Assembly: GCF_947497285.1 (NCBI RefSeq)
Contig: NZ_CANMFT010000004.1
Span: forward strand, 1-64,000
Length of the DNA stretch: 64,000 bases
From: an uncultured Aliiroseovarius sp.
GTDB lineage: Bacteria > Pseudomonadota > Alphaproteobacteria > Rhodobacterales > Rhodobacteraceae
Direction: 5' to 3'
Part shown: positions 33,853 through 43,027 of the stretch, one piece after another
Layout: every line of letters starts with the position of its first letter
Position numbering within the stretch: the first letter of the stretch is position 1
Program-made: the position numbers and the translations under genes
The notes under the pieces: model-generated
Database searches by the model: none
Told to the model about the DNA's origin: nothing
The model's input: only the letters and a program-made list of their open reading frames with translations

Positions 33853-34482
33853 ATGCACACCTTTTCCAAGGCGTTTCAGTCGGATCTTAAAGATCTGATG
33901 CGTTGGCGGCGCGATGTGCGCCGCTTTCGCCCAGATCCTGTGGACGAGGCGCTCTTGCAAGAGTGCCTCGACGCGTTTTTGCTGGCCCCGTCGGTGGGGC
34001 TGTCGGAACCATGGCGGGTGATCCGCGTCGAAAGCGATGCGGCCCGCGCCGCGGCGCTGGACAACTTCTCGGCCGCCAACGACGACGCTTTGCGTGGTTA
34101 TTCCGGCAACAAGGCCAAGCTCTATGCCGGGTTGAAGCTGTCAGGAATGCAGGATGCCCCCGTCCAATTGGCGGTGTTCTGCGACGAGGCGACCGACAAG
34201 GGCGCAGGCTTGGGCGCGGGCACCATGCCCGAGATGCGGCGCTATTCGGTGGTGTCTGCCATCATGCTGTTCTGGCTTGCCGTTCGCGCGCGTGGCCTTG
34301 GGCTGGGCTGGGTGTCGATCCTTGACCCTGACCGGCTTTGCCGCGACCTTGACGTGCCCAAGGGCTGGCAGTTGATTGGCTATTTTTGTCTGGGCTGGCC
34401 GGACAGTGTTGACGACCGCCCGGAGCTTGAGCTTTCAGGCTGGGAAACGCGGCGCGGCGCGCTTCCCGTTGAAACACGCTAG
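33853..34482 (+). CDS. bluB: 5,6-dimethylbenzimidazole synthase
   Basis: A 209-aa flavin-dependent enzyme of the nitroreductase fold that fragments reduced FMN to the lower ligand of vitamin B12. The family motifs are visible: WRRDVRRFRPDPVDE, SVGLSEPWRVIRV and GTMPEMRRYSVV. It sits 23 bases after rpsP and 21 bases before a tiny membrane-protein gene, inside the ribosomal block and away from other cobalamin genes. No B12 riboswitch was seen upstream. Confidence 0.93.
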   Translation: MHTFSKAFQSDLKDLMRWRRDVRRFRPDPVDEALLQECLDAFLLAPSVGLSEPWRVIRVESDAARAAALDNFSAANDDALRGYSGNKAKLYAGLKLSGMQDAPVQLAVFCDEATDKGAGLGAGTMPEMRRYSVVSAIMLFWLAVRARGLGLGWVSILDPDRLCRDLDVPKGWQLIGYFCLGWPDSVDDRPELELSGWETRRGALPVETR

Positions 34483-34503
34483 GGTCCGCGAGGGAGCTGT
34501 GCC

Positions 34504-34653
34504 ATGGGTTTGCTTTTTCGCCCCTTTCGGTTGATCTTGATTGTTGGCGCCGGCTTTCTGGCCGGGTTGCTGTTTGAACGAAACTCGATGACGGATCGCT
34601 GCCTTGATCGTGGCGGCGCTGTGGATCGGGGCATTTGCATAGGTGGGAAATGA
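34504..34653 (+). CDS. 49-residue single-span membrane protein
   Basis: A 49-aa ORF whose residues 9-24 form one hydrophobic helix ([16 protein letters not shown]), followed by a Cys-containing polar tail ([17 protein letters not shown]). It overlaps rimM by ATGA, and a purine-rich stretch (GAGGGAG) lies before the ATG, so it is almost certainly translated. No family recognised; the conserved coupling with rimM would be the first clue to test. Confidence 0.72.
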   Translation: MGLLFRPFRLILIVGAGFLAGLLFERNSMTDRCLDRGGAVDRGICIGGK

Positions 34654-35162
34654 GCGACGACCGAATTTGCGTGGGCGCGATTGCAGGCGCTTTTGGCGTC
34701 AAAGGCGAGGTGCGTGTCAAAAGCTTCTGTGCCGACCCCGAAGCCATCGGAGATTATGGCCCTCTTTGGTCAGAAGACGGCGCGCGCCCATTCGTCCTCG
34801 TGCTCGACCGCCCGATAAAAAACGGCTTTGCCGCCCGGATCGACGGCGTGCGCACGAAAGAGGATGCCGACGCCCTGAAAGGTGTCAGACTTTTTGCCGA
34901 CCGCGACGCACTGCCCACGCTGCCGGATGACGAATACTATCATGCGGACCTGATCGGCCTGACCGTTCTGGACACCGGCGGGCGCGCGCTTGGCCGGGTT
35001 TCGGCCGTTCACAACCATGGCGCAAGTGACGTGCTGGAAGTGCAAGGCCCCGGCCTGAAAACCGGCGCACTGCTGCCCTTCACGCTAGAGGCCGTGCCGA
35101 CCGTCGATCTGGCAGCGGGTCGGATCATCGCGGATCCGCCCGAAGGCGTGTTTCCCGAATGA
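34650..35162 (+). CDS. rimM: 16S rRNA processing factor RimM
   Basis: A 170-aa factor for maturation of the 30S head. The N-terminal RimM domain starts [18 protein letters not shown], and the PRC-barrel-like C-terminal domain carries [12 protein letters not shown] and ends [10 protein letters not shown]. It overlaps the small membrane protein upstream and the sulfotransferase-like gene downstream, each by 4 bases. Confidence 0.95.
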   Translation: MSDDRICVGAIAGAFGVKGEVRVKSFCADPEAIGDYGPLWSEDGARPFVLVLDRPIKNGFAARIDGVRTKEDADALKGVRLFADRDALPTLPDDEYYHADLIGLTVLDTGGRALGRVSAVHNHGASDVLEVQGPGLKTGALLPFTLEAVPTVDLAAGRIIADPPEGVFPE

Positions 35163-35959
35163 CGCGCGTGATCGTGCATGCTGGGTTTCACAAGACGGGC
35201 ACCACCAGTTTGCAATCCTATCTGGCCCAAAATCGCGCGCGCTTTGCTCCGTTCTTCGCCTATTACGGACAGAATGATTTCAAAAGCGCAGGCGCGCGGG
35301 CGCGGGTTTTTGCCCAACGCCCGTTTCCATGGCGCATGGCGAAATTTCGCGCGGCGTTTCACGCCTTTCTGGACGACATCCCCGACGCCGACACGATCGT
35401 ATTGTCGCGCGAAACCTTTTGCGGTGTGATGCCCGGCCACCGGACGTGGCGCAGGCGCACCATCAAGGATTTCAAGACCGCCGGCATACCGCTGTGCCGC
35501 ACAGTGATACAGTTGCTGCGCGAACGCTTTGGCCCTGACGTCAGGATCGAGTTTCTGTTCACCACCCGCGAACGCGAGGCATGGATCCGCAGCGTTTATG
35601 GACATCTTCTGCGCTCGATCCACCTGCGCGTAGAATTCGAAGAGTTTCGAGCGGGATTTCCAAACCTGATTGATCTGGAGGAGGAGGCCAAGCGCATTGC
35701 CTCGGCGCTTGACGGCTGCACCACGCATATCCGCGCGATGGAGAGCTATGGCACTCACCACAACGGGCCAGCGGCGGCAATTCTTGAACTTGCCGGTGTG
35801 GATGCTGCGACCTGCGCCACACTGCCGCGGGCGGCGCGCGCCAACGAAGGCCAGCCCCCCGAACTGGAGGCCGCATTTCTTGAATTGAACCGCTCTGGCA
35901 AATCCAAGCATACGTTGCGCCACATGAAAAACGAGATGCTTGCAAGGAAAGACCGCTGA
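35159..35959 (+). CDS. P-loop sulfotransferase-like protein
   Basis: A 266-aa protein. The N-terminal [14 protein letters not shown] is a sulfotransferase-type PAPS-binding loop (Lys12, Thr15, Thr16). A second Arg/Ser segment ([19 protein letters not shown]) fits the 3'-phosphate site. The acceptor is unknown; carbohydrate or protein sulfation are possibilities. It overlaps rimM by ATGA and trmD by one base, so it is fixed inside the translation operon, which is an odd place for such an enzyme. A related P-loop is found in the fusion protein at 56591. Confidence 0.82.
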   Translation: MTRVIVHAGFHKTGTTSLQSYLAQNRARFAPFFAYYGQNDFKSAGARARVFAQRPFPWRMAKFRAAFHAFLDDIPDADTIVLSRETFCGVMPGHRTWRRRTIKDFKTAGIPLCRTVIQLLRERFGPDVRIEFLFTTREREAWIRSVYGHLLRSIHLRVEFEEFRAGFPNLIDLEEEAKRIASALDGCTTHIRAMESYGTHHNGPAAAILELAGVDAATCATLPRAARANEGQPPELEAAFLELNRSGKSKHTLRHMKNEMLARKDR

Positions 35960-36783
35960 TGTCTGATACACCAAAATCTCATGGCCGGCTAAGCGTCTCT
36001 GCCTCTTTGAAGCCACGCGAGTTGATAACGGACAGGCCGCGTTTTGCCGGGGTTTGGACGGCGAAAGTCATCACGCTTTTCCCCGCAGCCTTCCCCGGTG
36101 TTCTGGGCGAAAGCCTGACCGGGCGGGCGTTGAAAGACGGGCTTTGGGGGTTGGACCCCATCGACCTGCGCCCGTTTGGGGAAGGCCGGCATCGCAACGT
36201 GGATGACACCCCCGCAGGGGGCGGCGCGGGCATGGTGTTGCGCGCCGACGTGTTGGCGCGAGCGATCGACATGGCGCAAGCTGGTGTGCCGCAAGATCGC
36301 ACGAAATGGCCGATCATTTATATGTCGCCACGTGGCAAACCGCTGACACAGGCCATGGCACATCGATTTGCCGCTGGTGCAGGCATGACCATTCTGTGCG
36401 GTCGCTTTGAAGGCGTGGATGAACGGGTGTTGGAAGAATACCAGATCGAAGAAGTCAGCCTTGGCGATTTTGTTCTGACCGGCGGCGAAATTGCCGCCCA
36501 AGCCATGCTGGACGCCACCGTGCGCCTGCTGCCCGGCGTTCTTGGCAACGAGACCTCGACCGAGGAGGAAAGCTTTTCAGCCGGATTGCTGGAGCACCCG
36601 CAATACACCCGCCCTGCCAGCTGGCGTGGGCGTGAAATTCCCGAGGTTCTGACCTCGGGCCATCACGGCAAGATTGCCAAATGGCGGCGCGAGATGAGCG
36701 AAAAGATCACCAAAGATCGGCGCCCGGACCTTTGGAAAGCACTGCAAAACGCATTCAAATCGGATGACTCGTCTAAGGGCTGA
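35959..36783 (+). CDS. trmD: tRNA (guanine-N1)-methyltransferase
   Basis: A 274-aa SPOUT enzyme that methylates G37 next to the anticodon. Key motifs are [35 protein letters not shown] and [11 protein letters not shown] 33-residue N-terminal extension precedes the usual start of the family ([10 protein letters not shown]), as I recall from other Rhodobacterales. The ATG overlaps the previous stop by one base. rplS, usually adjacent, is here 2.9 kb away. Confidence 0.95.
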   Translation: MSDTPKSHGRLSVSASLKPRELITDRPRFAGVWTAKVITLFPAAFPGVLGESLTGRALKDGLWGLDPIDLRPFGEGRHRNVDDTPAGGGAGMVLRADVLARAIDMAQAGVPQDRTKWPIIYMSPRGKPLTQAMAHRFAAGAGMTILCGRFEGVDERVLEEYQIEEVSLGDFVLTGGEIAAQAMLDATVRLLPGVLGNETSTEEESFSAGLLEHPQYTRPASWRGREIPEVLTSGHHGKIAKWRREMSEKITKDRRPDLWKALQNAFKSDDSSKG

Positions 36784-37117
36784 TGGCGTCGGGCGGGCGG
36801 CTTCGCAGCGAGCTTTGTTTCGAAAAGTGTAACTGTCTACGCTTTTCCGCCCTACTGTTTCCCAAACCTCTGAAAAACAACACTTAAGTCTAGGTTTCAC
36901 TCGCCATTTCTGGGGAACCGAGAAAGGTGAATTTGTGTCTTTTTTTAGGCGTGCAACGGTGAGTTATCGACATTTGATCTCACTTATCCGACGGCGTTGC
37001 CAACCAGAAAGACCCCGCCAAACACGACCCGCCGTTCATTAGTCTCTTTTCGCGACACACTGATTTACAAGACTTGATCTCTTCACTGACCGGAACACGG
37101 CAAGAAAGGTGGACGAC
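36784..37117 (+). other. Intergenic region after trmD
   Basis: 334 bases with no supported gene, tRNA or strong hairpin. A T-rich stretch at about 36938-36945 could aid termination, but no stem precedes it. The region is notably less GC-rich than its neighbours, which fits an insertion border. A promoter for the small ORF at 37118 may lie here, but no convincing pair of boxes was found. Confidence 0.4.
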
Positions 37118-37285
37118 ATGAACCTGCAGACTCTGGCGAAACAGAACCGCATCAAGGCTCTGACCATATTGGAGCAAAAGAAACGCGCGATGTGCACCCC
37201 GCGCCCTGAGGTTGGCTTGAAACGTCACCTGCCGACCTTCCGATCCGCTCGCTTTGATTTTGGGGCGCCTTACGTCCTGACCTGA
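37118..37285 (+). CDS. Candidate 55-residue basic protein
   Basis: A 55-aa ORF (NLQTLAKQNRIKALTILEQK at the start, LPTFRSARFDFGAPYVLT at the end) with AAGGTGG 6 bases before the ATG. A perfect terminator hairpin follows at 37317, so it looks like an independent transcript. No family recognised; coding status is unproven. Confidence 0.45.
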   Translation: MNLQTLAKQNRIKALTILEQKKRAMCTPRPEVGLKRHLPTFRSARFDFGAPYVLT

Positions 37286-37316
37286 CCAAACACCACTCAC
37301 GGACATCAAAGCATGG

Positions 37317-37350
37317 GAAGCTGCGTCATCGTCATGGCGCAGCTTCTTTG
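37317..37350 (+). terminator. Hairpin terminator after the 55-residue ORF
   Basis: GAAGCTGCG (37317-37325) and CGCAGCTTC (37338-37346) form a perfect 9-bp stem followed by TTTG, with a 12-base loop. It would end the transcript of the small ORF before the DUF6544-like gene. Confidence 0.65.
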
Positions 37351-37492
37351 CGTTCCGGGGCCGCGCAATGGCGTGAACAGAAAACCCCCGGCTGCCCACT
37401 TGAGCCATGTCATTCAACATGACGGATGCAGGAGCTATCAAACGCCGTAGAGTGCAAAACGCAAAACTGCCCTGCAAGATATCGAGGTTCGC

Positions 37493-38338
37493 ATGCAGAT
37501 GACGTTCTTCTGGGTTTCCGTCGCCATTGGATTGGCGCTGGCGACGATGATTGGATGGCGCCAGCTTGACCGGATTGCGGATCGAGCCGAGCAAGCGCGC
37601 CTGCGTGCCTTCCAACCCAGCGCGCCACCCCGGTTTTCCTTTGACATGGTCGCAGACCTGCCCGACCCCGCGCGCCGGTTCTTCCTGTTTTCGATCGCCG
37701 ACGGAACCCCCCTTAATCGCGTGGTCGAGCTTGAGATGGCGGGGAAATTCAGCCTCGGCACAAAAGAGGCCCCCAATTACATGGCGATGACGGCCCAGCA
37801 GGTGTTGGCCGCCCCCGAGGGATTTATCTGGTCGATGTCAGCCAAGTCCGCTGTGATGCGCGTATCTGGGTCAGATAGCGCCAAATGGACCCGTTTCTGG
37901 GTTGGTGGCGTGGTCCCCGTGGCGCGGCTGGGCGGCGATGCGGACCACAAGCGATCCGCGTTTGGGCGCTATGCCGCCGAAGCGCTTTTCTGGTCACCCG
38001 CAACCTTCTTGCCCGGTCCCGGTGTCACGTGGGAAGCGGTCAGCAAAGACACGGCCCGCGCCACATTGCGCCATGGCAGCTTGGCGCAGACCGTGGAAAT
38101 TGTGGTGGCCGATGATGGCCAACCCCTGCATGTCAGCTTTGCACGATGGAGCAACGCAAATCCCGACAAGGTCTTTCGCCTGCAGCCCTTCGGCGGATAC
38201 CTTTCGTCGTTTACAGACGTTGCGGGGTTTCGCCTGCCAACCCATGTCGAAGCGGGCAACCATTTCGGCACCGATGACTATTTTCCGTTCTTCGTTGTGG
38301 ACGTCACGCAAATCCGGTTTCCATCCCCGCAGCGCTAA
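37493..38338 (+). CDS. DUF6544-like membrane-anchored protein
   Basis: A 281-aa protein. One N-terminal membrane helix (residues about 4-22) is followed by a soluble domain with PARRFFLFSIADGTPLNRVV, the central FGRYAAEALFWSPATFLPG and a C-terminal beta-rich part. The pattern resembles DUF6544, a family without assigned reaction. Another ATG is 2 codons later. It lies in the insertion between trmD and rplS and is convergent with the CPBP protease gene 16 bases on. Confidence 0.75.
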   Translation: MQMTFFWVSVAIGLALATMIGWRQLDRIADRAEQARLRAFQPSAPPRFSFDMVADLPDPARRFFLFSIADGTPLNRVVELEMAGKFSLGTKEAPNYMAMTAQQVLAAPEGFIWSMSAKSAVMRVSGSDSAKWTRFWVGGVVPVARLGGDADHKRSAFGRYAAEALFWSPATFLPGPGVTWEAVSKDTARATLRHGSLAQTVEIVVADDGQPLHVSFARWSNANPDKVFRLQPFGGYLSSFTDVAGFRLPTHVEAGNHFGTDDYFPFFVVDVTQIRFPSPQR

Positions 38339-38354
38339 CCCGGTCTCGGCGCCC

Positions 38355-39182
38355 TCAGGGCGCAGGGATCACCCGGGTGATAGCCTGGCCACGGGCAAAC
38401 ATCGTGTCGCGCTGCACCCAGACGACAATTGCGGCCGCGAAGACGAAAAAGACCGTGTCATAGGGCTGCGCATCGGGCCAAAGCGGGTTGTTGAGTTGGA
38501 AATGGAACAGCGCCGCCAACAAGATACTGCCCCGTGACGCATTGAACAAAGCCGTCAGGATCAGGCTGACCGCCACCGATCCGATCAGGAATGGCATGAT
38601 GCCCCAGGCGCTCTGTGGTGTGCCGCCCAGAAAGAACGCCGGCACATGCCACACCGCCCAGATCGCCCCCAAAACAAGCCCAGCCCATATCGGCGCCAAG
38701 CGGCGCTGCAGCAACGGCAAGGCCAAGCCACGCCAACCAAACTCCTCGATCGGGCCAAGGATCAACATGAAGGCCATCGCGCTTAGCGCCGCGCTGAACG
38801 AGGTGAATGGCAACGGCGCGGTGAACAGGTTACCCTTGAGCAGCGATCCCGCCATGAAAATCAACGGGATTACGAGGATGACAACCGCATACCATCCCAA
38901 CGAAACTCGCCACAGCAGAAGGCGCGACAAGAAGCGTTTGAGCCCCCTCCATCCGCCATACCAACTGACGATTGCGAAGGCCGCTATGGCCGGGGAATAG
39001 ACAGCAAGAATGAACAGCGGATGCGTTGCGCTGACCTCGCCAAACAGTTGGGTGATGGTGTCGGTGAACAAGATCAGGGCAGCGACCAACCCCCAAGCCA
39101 GTCCAAACGCAATCAACAGGAAGGGCCAAATTGCGTAACCGGGAACGATCGGGACCGCGGTTTCTGGGTGTGCGTCTACCAT
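38355..39182 (-). CDS. CPBP-family intramembrane metalloprotease
   Basis: A 275-aa integral membrane protein with about eight hydrophobic segments. The CPBP/Abi motifs are present: GPIEEFGWRGLAL (motif 1, Glu-Glu), AIWAVWHVPAFF (motif 2, His) and ALFHFQLNNP (motif 3, His). Such proteins are related to Rce1 prenyl proteases; in bacteria some protect against bacteriocins or process peptides. The nearby 55-residue ORF could be a substrate, but this is speculation. It is divergent from rplS. Confidence 0.88.
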   Translation of the reverse strand: MVDAHPETAVPIVPGYAIWPFLLIAFGLAWGLVAALILFTDTITQLFGEVSATHPLFILAVYSPAIAAFAIVSWYGGWRGLKRFLSRLLLWRVSLGWYAVVILVIPLIFMAGSLLKGNLFTAPLPFTSFSAALSAMAFMLILGPIEEFGWRGLALPLLQRRLAPIWAGLVLGAIWAVWHVPAFFLGGTPQSAWGIMPFLIGSVAVSLILTALFNASRGSILLAALFHFQLNNPLWPDAQPYDTVFFVFAAAIVVWVQRDTMFARGQAITRVIPAP

Positions 39183-39639
39183 GGGTCAACTCCGCGTGGG
39201 TGACGCGCTGTGCGCGGACATAACTGCCCGGCACGTGCGTTTGTGCTTTTCAAGTCCATCACAAATGGTGCAAACAGTCTTTGAAATGGATCAAACCCTT
39301 CAAGCATTGGCGTCGCGCCGCCCTTGACTGACCATCACGACGGCGCGTTGGGCGCTGTGTTCGCAACCCGACCGAAGTTGCTGCACCCGGTGCTTTGCAC
39401 CCTTGATTGCCTTCTTCAAACCCCCTATACACCGCCCGTCTGCCACTCTTCCGAGTCGCGCGGGCGTTTTTCTTTTGGGCGGGTGTTTTCTTCTGCATCA
39501 ACAGGCCCTTCGAAAAGCTGAAGAAGAAACGACGGACGACCTCCTGCGGGCGCGATATGCGGACCCGGTGAAGACACGGAGCTCTTGGACGGCAGCAAAC
39601 TTTGCGGACCAACCGCAAGCAATGATAGGAGAAGATCAG
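39183..39639 (+). promoter_or_regulatory. rplS promoter and long leader
   Basis: TTGATT (39403-39408) and TATACA (39426-39431) with a 17-base spacer form a good promoter about 210 bases before rplS. The leader is 200 bases long and contains complementary stretches (CTTCTGC region near 39491 and GAAGAAG near 39521), so an RNA structure or ribosomal-protein binding site is possible. Between 39183 and 39400 nothing was recognised. Confidence 0.5.
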
Positions 39640-40014
39640 ATGGACCTGATCGCACAGATCGAGGCGGAACAAGTTGCCGCCCTGGGGAATGAAATCCCCG
39701 ACTTCAAAGCCGGTGACACCATCCGTGTCGGCTTCAAGGTAACCGAGGGTTCGCGCACCCGTGTGCAGAACTACGAAGGCGTTTGCATCAGCCGCAAGAA
39801 CGGCGAAGGCATTGCCGGATCGTTTACCGTTCGCAAGATTTCTTTCGGTGAGGGCGTGGAACGCGTATTCCCCCTGCACTCGACCAACATCGACAACATC
39901 ACCGTGGTCCGCCGTGGCCGCGTGCGTCGTGCCAAACTGTATTACCTGCGTTCGCGTCGCGGTAAATCGGCCCGTATCGCCGAAGACAGCACATACAAGC
40001 CCAAGAAAGCCTGA
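39640..40014 (+). CDS. rplS: 50S ribosomal protein L19
   Basis: A 124-aa ribosomal protein at the 30S-50S interface. The N-terminus [20 protein letters not shown] and the conserved [13 protein letters not shown] and [18 protein letters not shown] motifs are intact. The frame is open from 39403, but AGGAG precedes the ATG at 39640 and gives the normal length. rpmE follows 11 bases later. Confidence 0.97.
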   Translation: MDLIAQIEAEQVAALGNEIPDFKAGDTIRVGFKVTEGSRTRVQNYEGVCISRKNGEGIAGSFTVRKISFGEGVERVFPLHSTNIDNITVVRRGRVRRAKLYYLRSRRGKSARIAEDSTYKPKKA

Positions 40015-40025
40015 GGAGCGTCACC

Positions 40026-40247
40026 ATGAAAAAGGATCTTCATCCCGAATACCACATGATCGACGTCAAAATGACCGATGGCACGATCGTGCAAATGAAA
40101 TCGACCTGGGGCAAGGAAGGCGACACCATGTCGCTGGATATCGACCCTTCGGCCCACCCGGCATGGAACGGCGGCAGCTCGCGCCTTCTGGACACCGGCG
40201 GCCGCGTGTCGAAGTTCAAATCGAAATACGAAGGCTTCGGCTTCTAA
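40026..40247 (+). CDS. rpmE: 50S ribosomal protein L31, zinc-free type
   Basis: A 73-aa L31 ([18 protein letters not shown], ending [11 protein letters not shown]). No cysteines are present, so this is the C-minus form that does not bind zinc. It follows rplS in one operon and is terminated by a hairpin at 40270. Confidence 0.95.
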   Translation: MKKDLHPEYHMIDVKMTDGTIVQMKSTWGKEGDTMSLDIDPSAHPAWNGGSSRLLDTGGRVSKFKSKYEGFGF

Positions 40248-40269
40248 GCCACGCCTCTTTCGAAACAGG

Positions 40270-40299
40270 AAAACGCCGTTCCGCTGGGGCGGCGTTTTT
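40270..40299 (+). terminator. Rho-independent terminator of rplS-rpmE
   Basis: AAAACGCCG (40270-40278) and CGGCGTTTT (40290-40298) form a 9-bp stem with an 11-base loop, followed by T. It lies 23 bases after rpmE. Confidence 0.85.
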
Positions 40300-40360
40300 C
40301 GTTGCAGGACCGCATCTGCGCCCCTAGCCTTGCGGGCAACAGGACGAAGATAGGGCGCAG

Positions 40361-41059
40361 ATGATCTCACCGTTTGGACCAGAGATTTGGCTCGTAGGCG
40401 GCCCTTCCATCACCGCGGCCGCCGGGTTTCATTACCCGACGCGGATGGTCTTGATCAGGTTGAACGAAAGCGATCTGTTCGTTTGGTCGCCGATCGCGCT
40501 GACAGATGGCTTACGTCGTGACCTCAGCGCACTTGGGACTGTCAGATATCTTGTTGCACCGAACACGTTGCATCATATGTATTTGCAGGACTGGATCGCG
40601 TCCTTTCCGGAAACAACAGCATTTGCGGCGCCCGGGCTAGCCGCGAAACGAGCCGATATTGCGTTCGCGGGCGAGTTGACAGACACACCGGACCCCGCTT
40701 GGGCGCACCACATGGATCAGGTCGTGATAGCCGGAAATGCGATCACGACCGAGGTCGTCTTTTTCCATCGCCCAAGCGGCACCGTGCTGTTTACCGACCT
40801 TCTTCAACAGTTGCCAAAGGACTGGTATTCAGGTTGGCGCGCAATTGTTGCCCGCCTTGATCTGATGACAGGGCGCGAGCCTGCGGTTCCACGAAAGTTT
40901 CGTATGGCATTTCGTGACAAAGCCGCACTTCGCCAGTCGGTGCGCAAGATAAAATCTTGGCGGCCGCGCGCCCTTGTGATGGCTCATGGAATGCCCGTTA
41001 CGCAAAATGCGCCAGACGTCCTTGACCGGGCGTTCGCGTGGGTTCCGGCATCCAAATGA
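40361..41059 (+). CDS. DUF4336-family protein
   Basis: A 232-aa protein with the DUF4336 signature: FHYPTRMVLIRLNESDLFVWSP, VRYLVAPNTLHHMYLQDW and VVFFHRPSGTVLFTDL. The fold is related to metallo-beta-lactamases; the His-rich segments fit a metal site, but no reaction is established. It lies alone between rpmE and mipZ, with about 110 bases upstream. Confidence 0.87.
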   Translation: MISPFGPEIWLVGGPSITAAAGFHYPTRMVLIRLNESDLFVWSPIALTDGLRRDLSALGTVRYLVAPNTLHHMYLQDWIASFPETTAFAAPGLAAKRADIAFAGELTDTPDPAWAHHMDQVVIAGNAITTEVVFFHRPSGTVLFTDLLQQLPKDWYSGWRAIVARLDLMTGREPAVPRKFRMAFRDKAALRQSVRKIKSWRPRALVMAHGMPVTQNAPDVLDRAFAWVPASK

Positions 41060-41206
41060 CCCCGCCAGCATGCAAACGGCACGAAACAACGCTATGGCAC
41101 TGAAGACTCAACCCTGATTTCAATGCGCAGAACATCTTCCCACCGCGCGGCATCGGTCATATAGTCCCCGCCATAACAAGCTGCTCAAACAGTCGGGGAT
41201 ACAGGC

Positions 41207-42019
41207 GTGGCGCATATTATCGTGGTTGGAAACGAAAAGGGTGGGGCCGGCAAATCCACCGTGTCCATGCATGTCGCGACAGCCTTGTCGCGCTTGGGGC
41301 ATAAGGTTGGGGTGCTGGACCTGGACCTGCGTCAAAAGACGTTCGGGCGGTTCATCCAAAACCGCACGATCACGATGGAGCGTGAAGGCACCACCCTGCC
41401 AACGCCCGAATATCACGACCTGCCCGAGGTGGACCCATCTGGCCTGAAGCCGGGCGAAAACCCCTATGACCGGCGTCTTTCGATGGCCGTCGCGGCGCTT
41501 GAATCCGATTGCGATTTCATCTTGATCGACTGCCCAGGTTCGCACACGCGCCTGAGCCAAGTGGCCCATTCACTGGCCGACACGCTGATCACGCCGCTCA
41601 ATGACAGCTTCGTCGATTTCGATCTTTTGGCCCATATCGACCCGGACACCAACAAGGTCCGGGGCCCCTCGGTCTATTCCGAGATGGTGTGGAACGCGCG
41701 CCAGCTGCGCGCCAAAGCGGGGCTAAAACCCATCGACTGGATCGTCGTGCGCAACCGTCTGGGTGCGCAAATGATGCACAACAAAAAGAAAATGGGGGAT
41801 GCGGTCGAAGACCTGTCCAAACGCATCGGATTTCGCGTGGCCCCCGGCTTCAACGAGCGTGTCATTTTCCGCGAACTGTTTCCGCGTGGCCTGACCCTGT
41901 TAGATCTGCGTGATATCGGTGTGCTGGGACAGATGAACATCTCGAACGTGGCGGCGCGCCAAGAGTTGCGCGAGCTCATGAAGGCGTTGAACCTGCCCGG
42001 CGTTGAGGTGAAAATCTAA
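41207..42019 (+). CDS. mipZ: Division-plane positioning ATPase MipZ
   Basis: A 270-aa ParA/MinD-type ATPase. The deviant Walker A GNEKGGAGKSTVSMH is at residues 8-22, VLDLDLRQKTFGRF and ILIDCPGSHTRLS carry the switch motifs. In Caulobacter MipZ forms gradients from the poles with ParB and blocks FtsZ assembly away from midcell. It starts with GTG. It is not co-located with parAB in this window. Confidence 0.95.
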   Translation: MAHIIVVGNEKGGAGKSTVSMHVATALSRLGHKVGVLDLDLRQKTFGRFIQNRTITMEREGTTLPTPEYHDLPEVDPSGLKPGENPYDRRLSMAVAALESDCDFILIDCPGSHTRLSQVAHSLADTLITPLNDSFVDFDLLAHIDPDTNKVRGPSVYSEMVWNARQLRAKAGLKPIDWIVVRNRLGAQMMHNKKKMGDAVEDLSKRIGFRVAPGFNERVIFRELFPRGLTLLDLRDIGVLGQMNISNVAARQELRELMKALNLPGVEVKI

Positions 42020-42079
42020 CAGCGTCGCAGGACCGATTACCTCTTTCCGACGCGCCACCCCCCGTCTACGCTCGCGACC

Positions 42080-43027
42080 ATGTTGCGTTATGTCCTGACC
42101 CGCGCTTTGTCGCTTGGCCTCAGCCTTGTGGTCGCCTCGCTGGTGATTTTCGCCATGATCGAGGTGATCCCCGGCGATCCGGCCTCGTTTATGCTGGGCC
42201 TGAACGCTCAGCCTGAAACGGTGGCCGCCCTGCGCGAGGATCTGGGGCTGAACGGATCGTTGCCTGTGCGGTATCTGGGGTGGGTCGGGGGCATGGTGAC
42301 GGGGGACTTTGGCACCTCTTACACCTATCGCGTGCCGGTCACCGATCTGGTTCTGGAACGGTTACAGGTTTCGCTTCCGCTGGCGCTTTATGCGCTGATC
42401 CTGTCGACGGTTATTGCGATCCCGGTTGGTATGATCGCCGCTGCGCGACGCGGGCGACCATCCGATTTCGCGATCATGGGGGTCACTCAGCTTGGCATCG
42501 CGATCCCCAACTTCTGGTTTGCGATGCTGCTGGTCGTGGTCTTCGCCATTCAACTGCGCTGGTTTTCAGCGGGTGGCTTTGTGGGATGGGACGATGGAGT
42601 CGCCCCGGGCCTAAAGGCGCTGACGCTGCCCGCCATTGCGTTGGCGCTGCCGCAGGCCTCTATTCTGGCGCGTGTGATGCGGTCGTCCTTGTTGGACGTG
42701 TTGCATCAGGACTATATCCGCACCGCGCGTGCCAAGGGGCTGTCTGTCGCACAGGCCACGCGCCGCCACGCCCTACGCAACGCGCTGATCCCGGTTCTGA
42801 CCATCATCGGGCTGCAATTCAGTTTCCTTCTGGCCGGCGCGATCATTATCGAGAACGTCTTTTTCCTGCCCGGACTTGGGCGACTGATTTTTCAGGCCAT
42901 CACCCAGCGCGACCTCGTGGTGGTGGAAAGCGTGGTGATGCTGTTGGTCTTTGCGGTGATCCTTGTGACCTTCCTGGTCGATGTCACCTATGCGCTGGTG
43001 GATCCGCGGCTCAGGAGGCGTCCTTAA
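42080..43027 (+). CDS. ABC transporter permease, DppB/OppB type
   Basis: A 315-aa inner-membrane permease with six helices. The N-terminal LSLVVASLVIFAMIEVIPGDPA is typical of the DppB subunit. The coupling (EAA) loop is DYIRTARAKGLSVAQATRRH. It begins an operon that runs to about 50.4 kb. The second permease starts in its stop codon (TAATG). The substrate class would be peptides, nickel or similar oligomers; the missing binding protein prevents a firmer call. Confidence 0.93.
   Translation: MLRYVLTRALSLGLSLVVASLVIFAMIEVIPGDPASFMLGLNAQPETVAALREDLGLNGSLPVRYLGWVGGMVTGDFGTSYTYRVPVTDLVLERLQVSLPLALYALILSTVIAIPVGMIAAARRGRPSDFAIMGVTQLGIAIPNFWFAMLLVVVFAIQLRWFSAGGFVGWDDGVAPGLKALTLPAIALALPQASILARVMRSSLLDVLHQDYIRTARAKGLSVAQATRRHALRNALIPVLTIIGLQFSFLLAGAIIIENVFFLPGLGRLIFQAITQRDLVVVESVVMLLVFAVILVTFLVDVTYALVDPRLRRRP

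Noticed and set aside
37411-37425. GTCAT-N5-ATGAC inverted repeat upstream of the DUF6544-like gene
   Set aside because: Only five base pairs, no promoter boxes nearby; expected by chance at this size.
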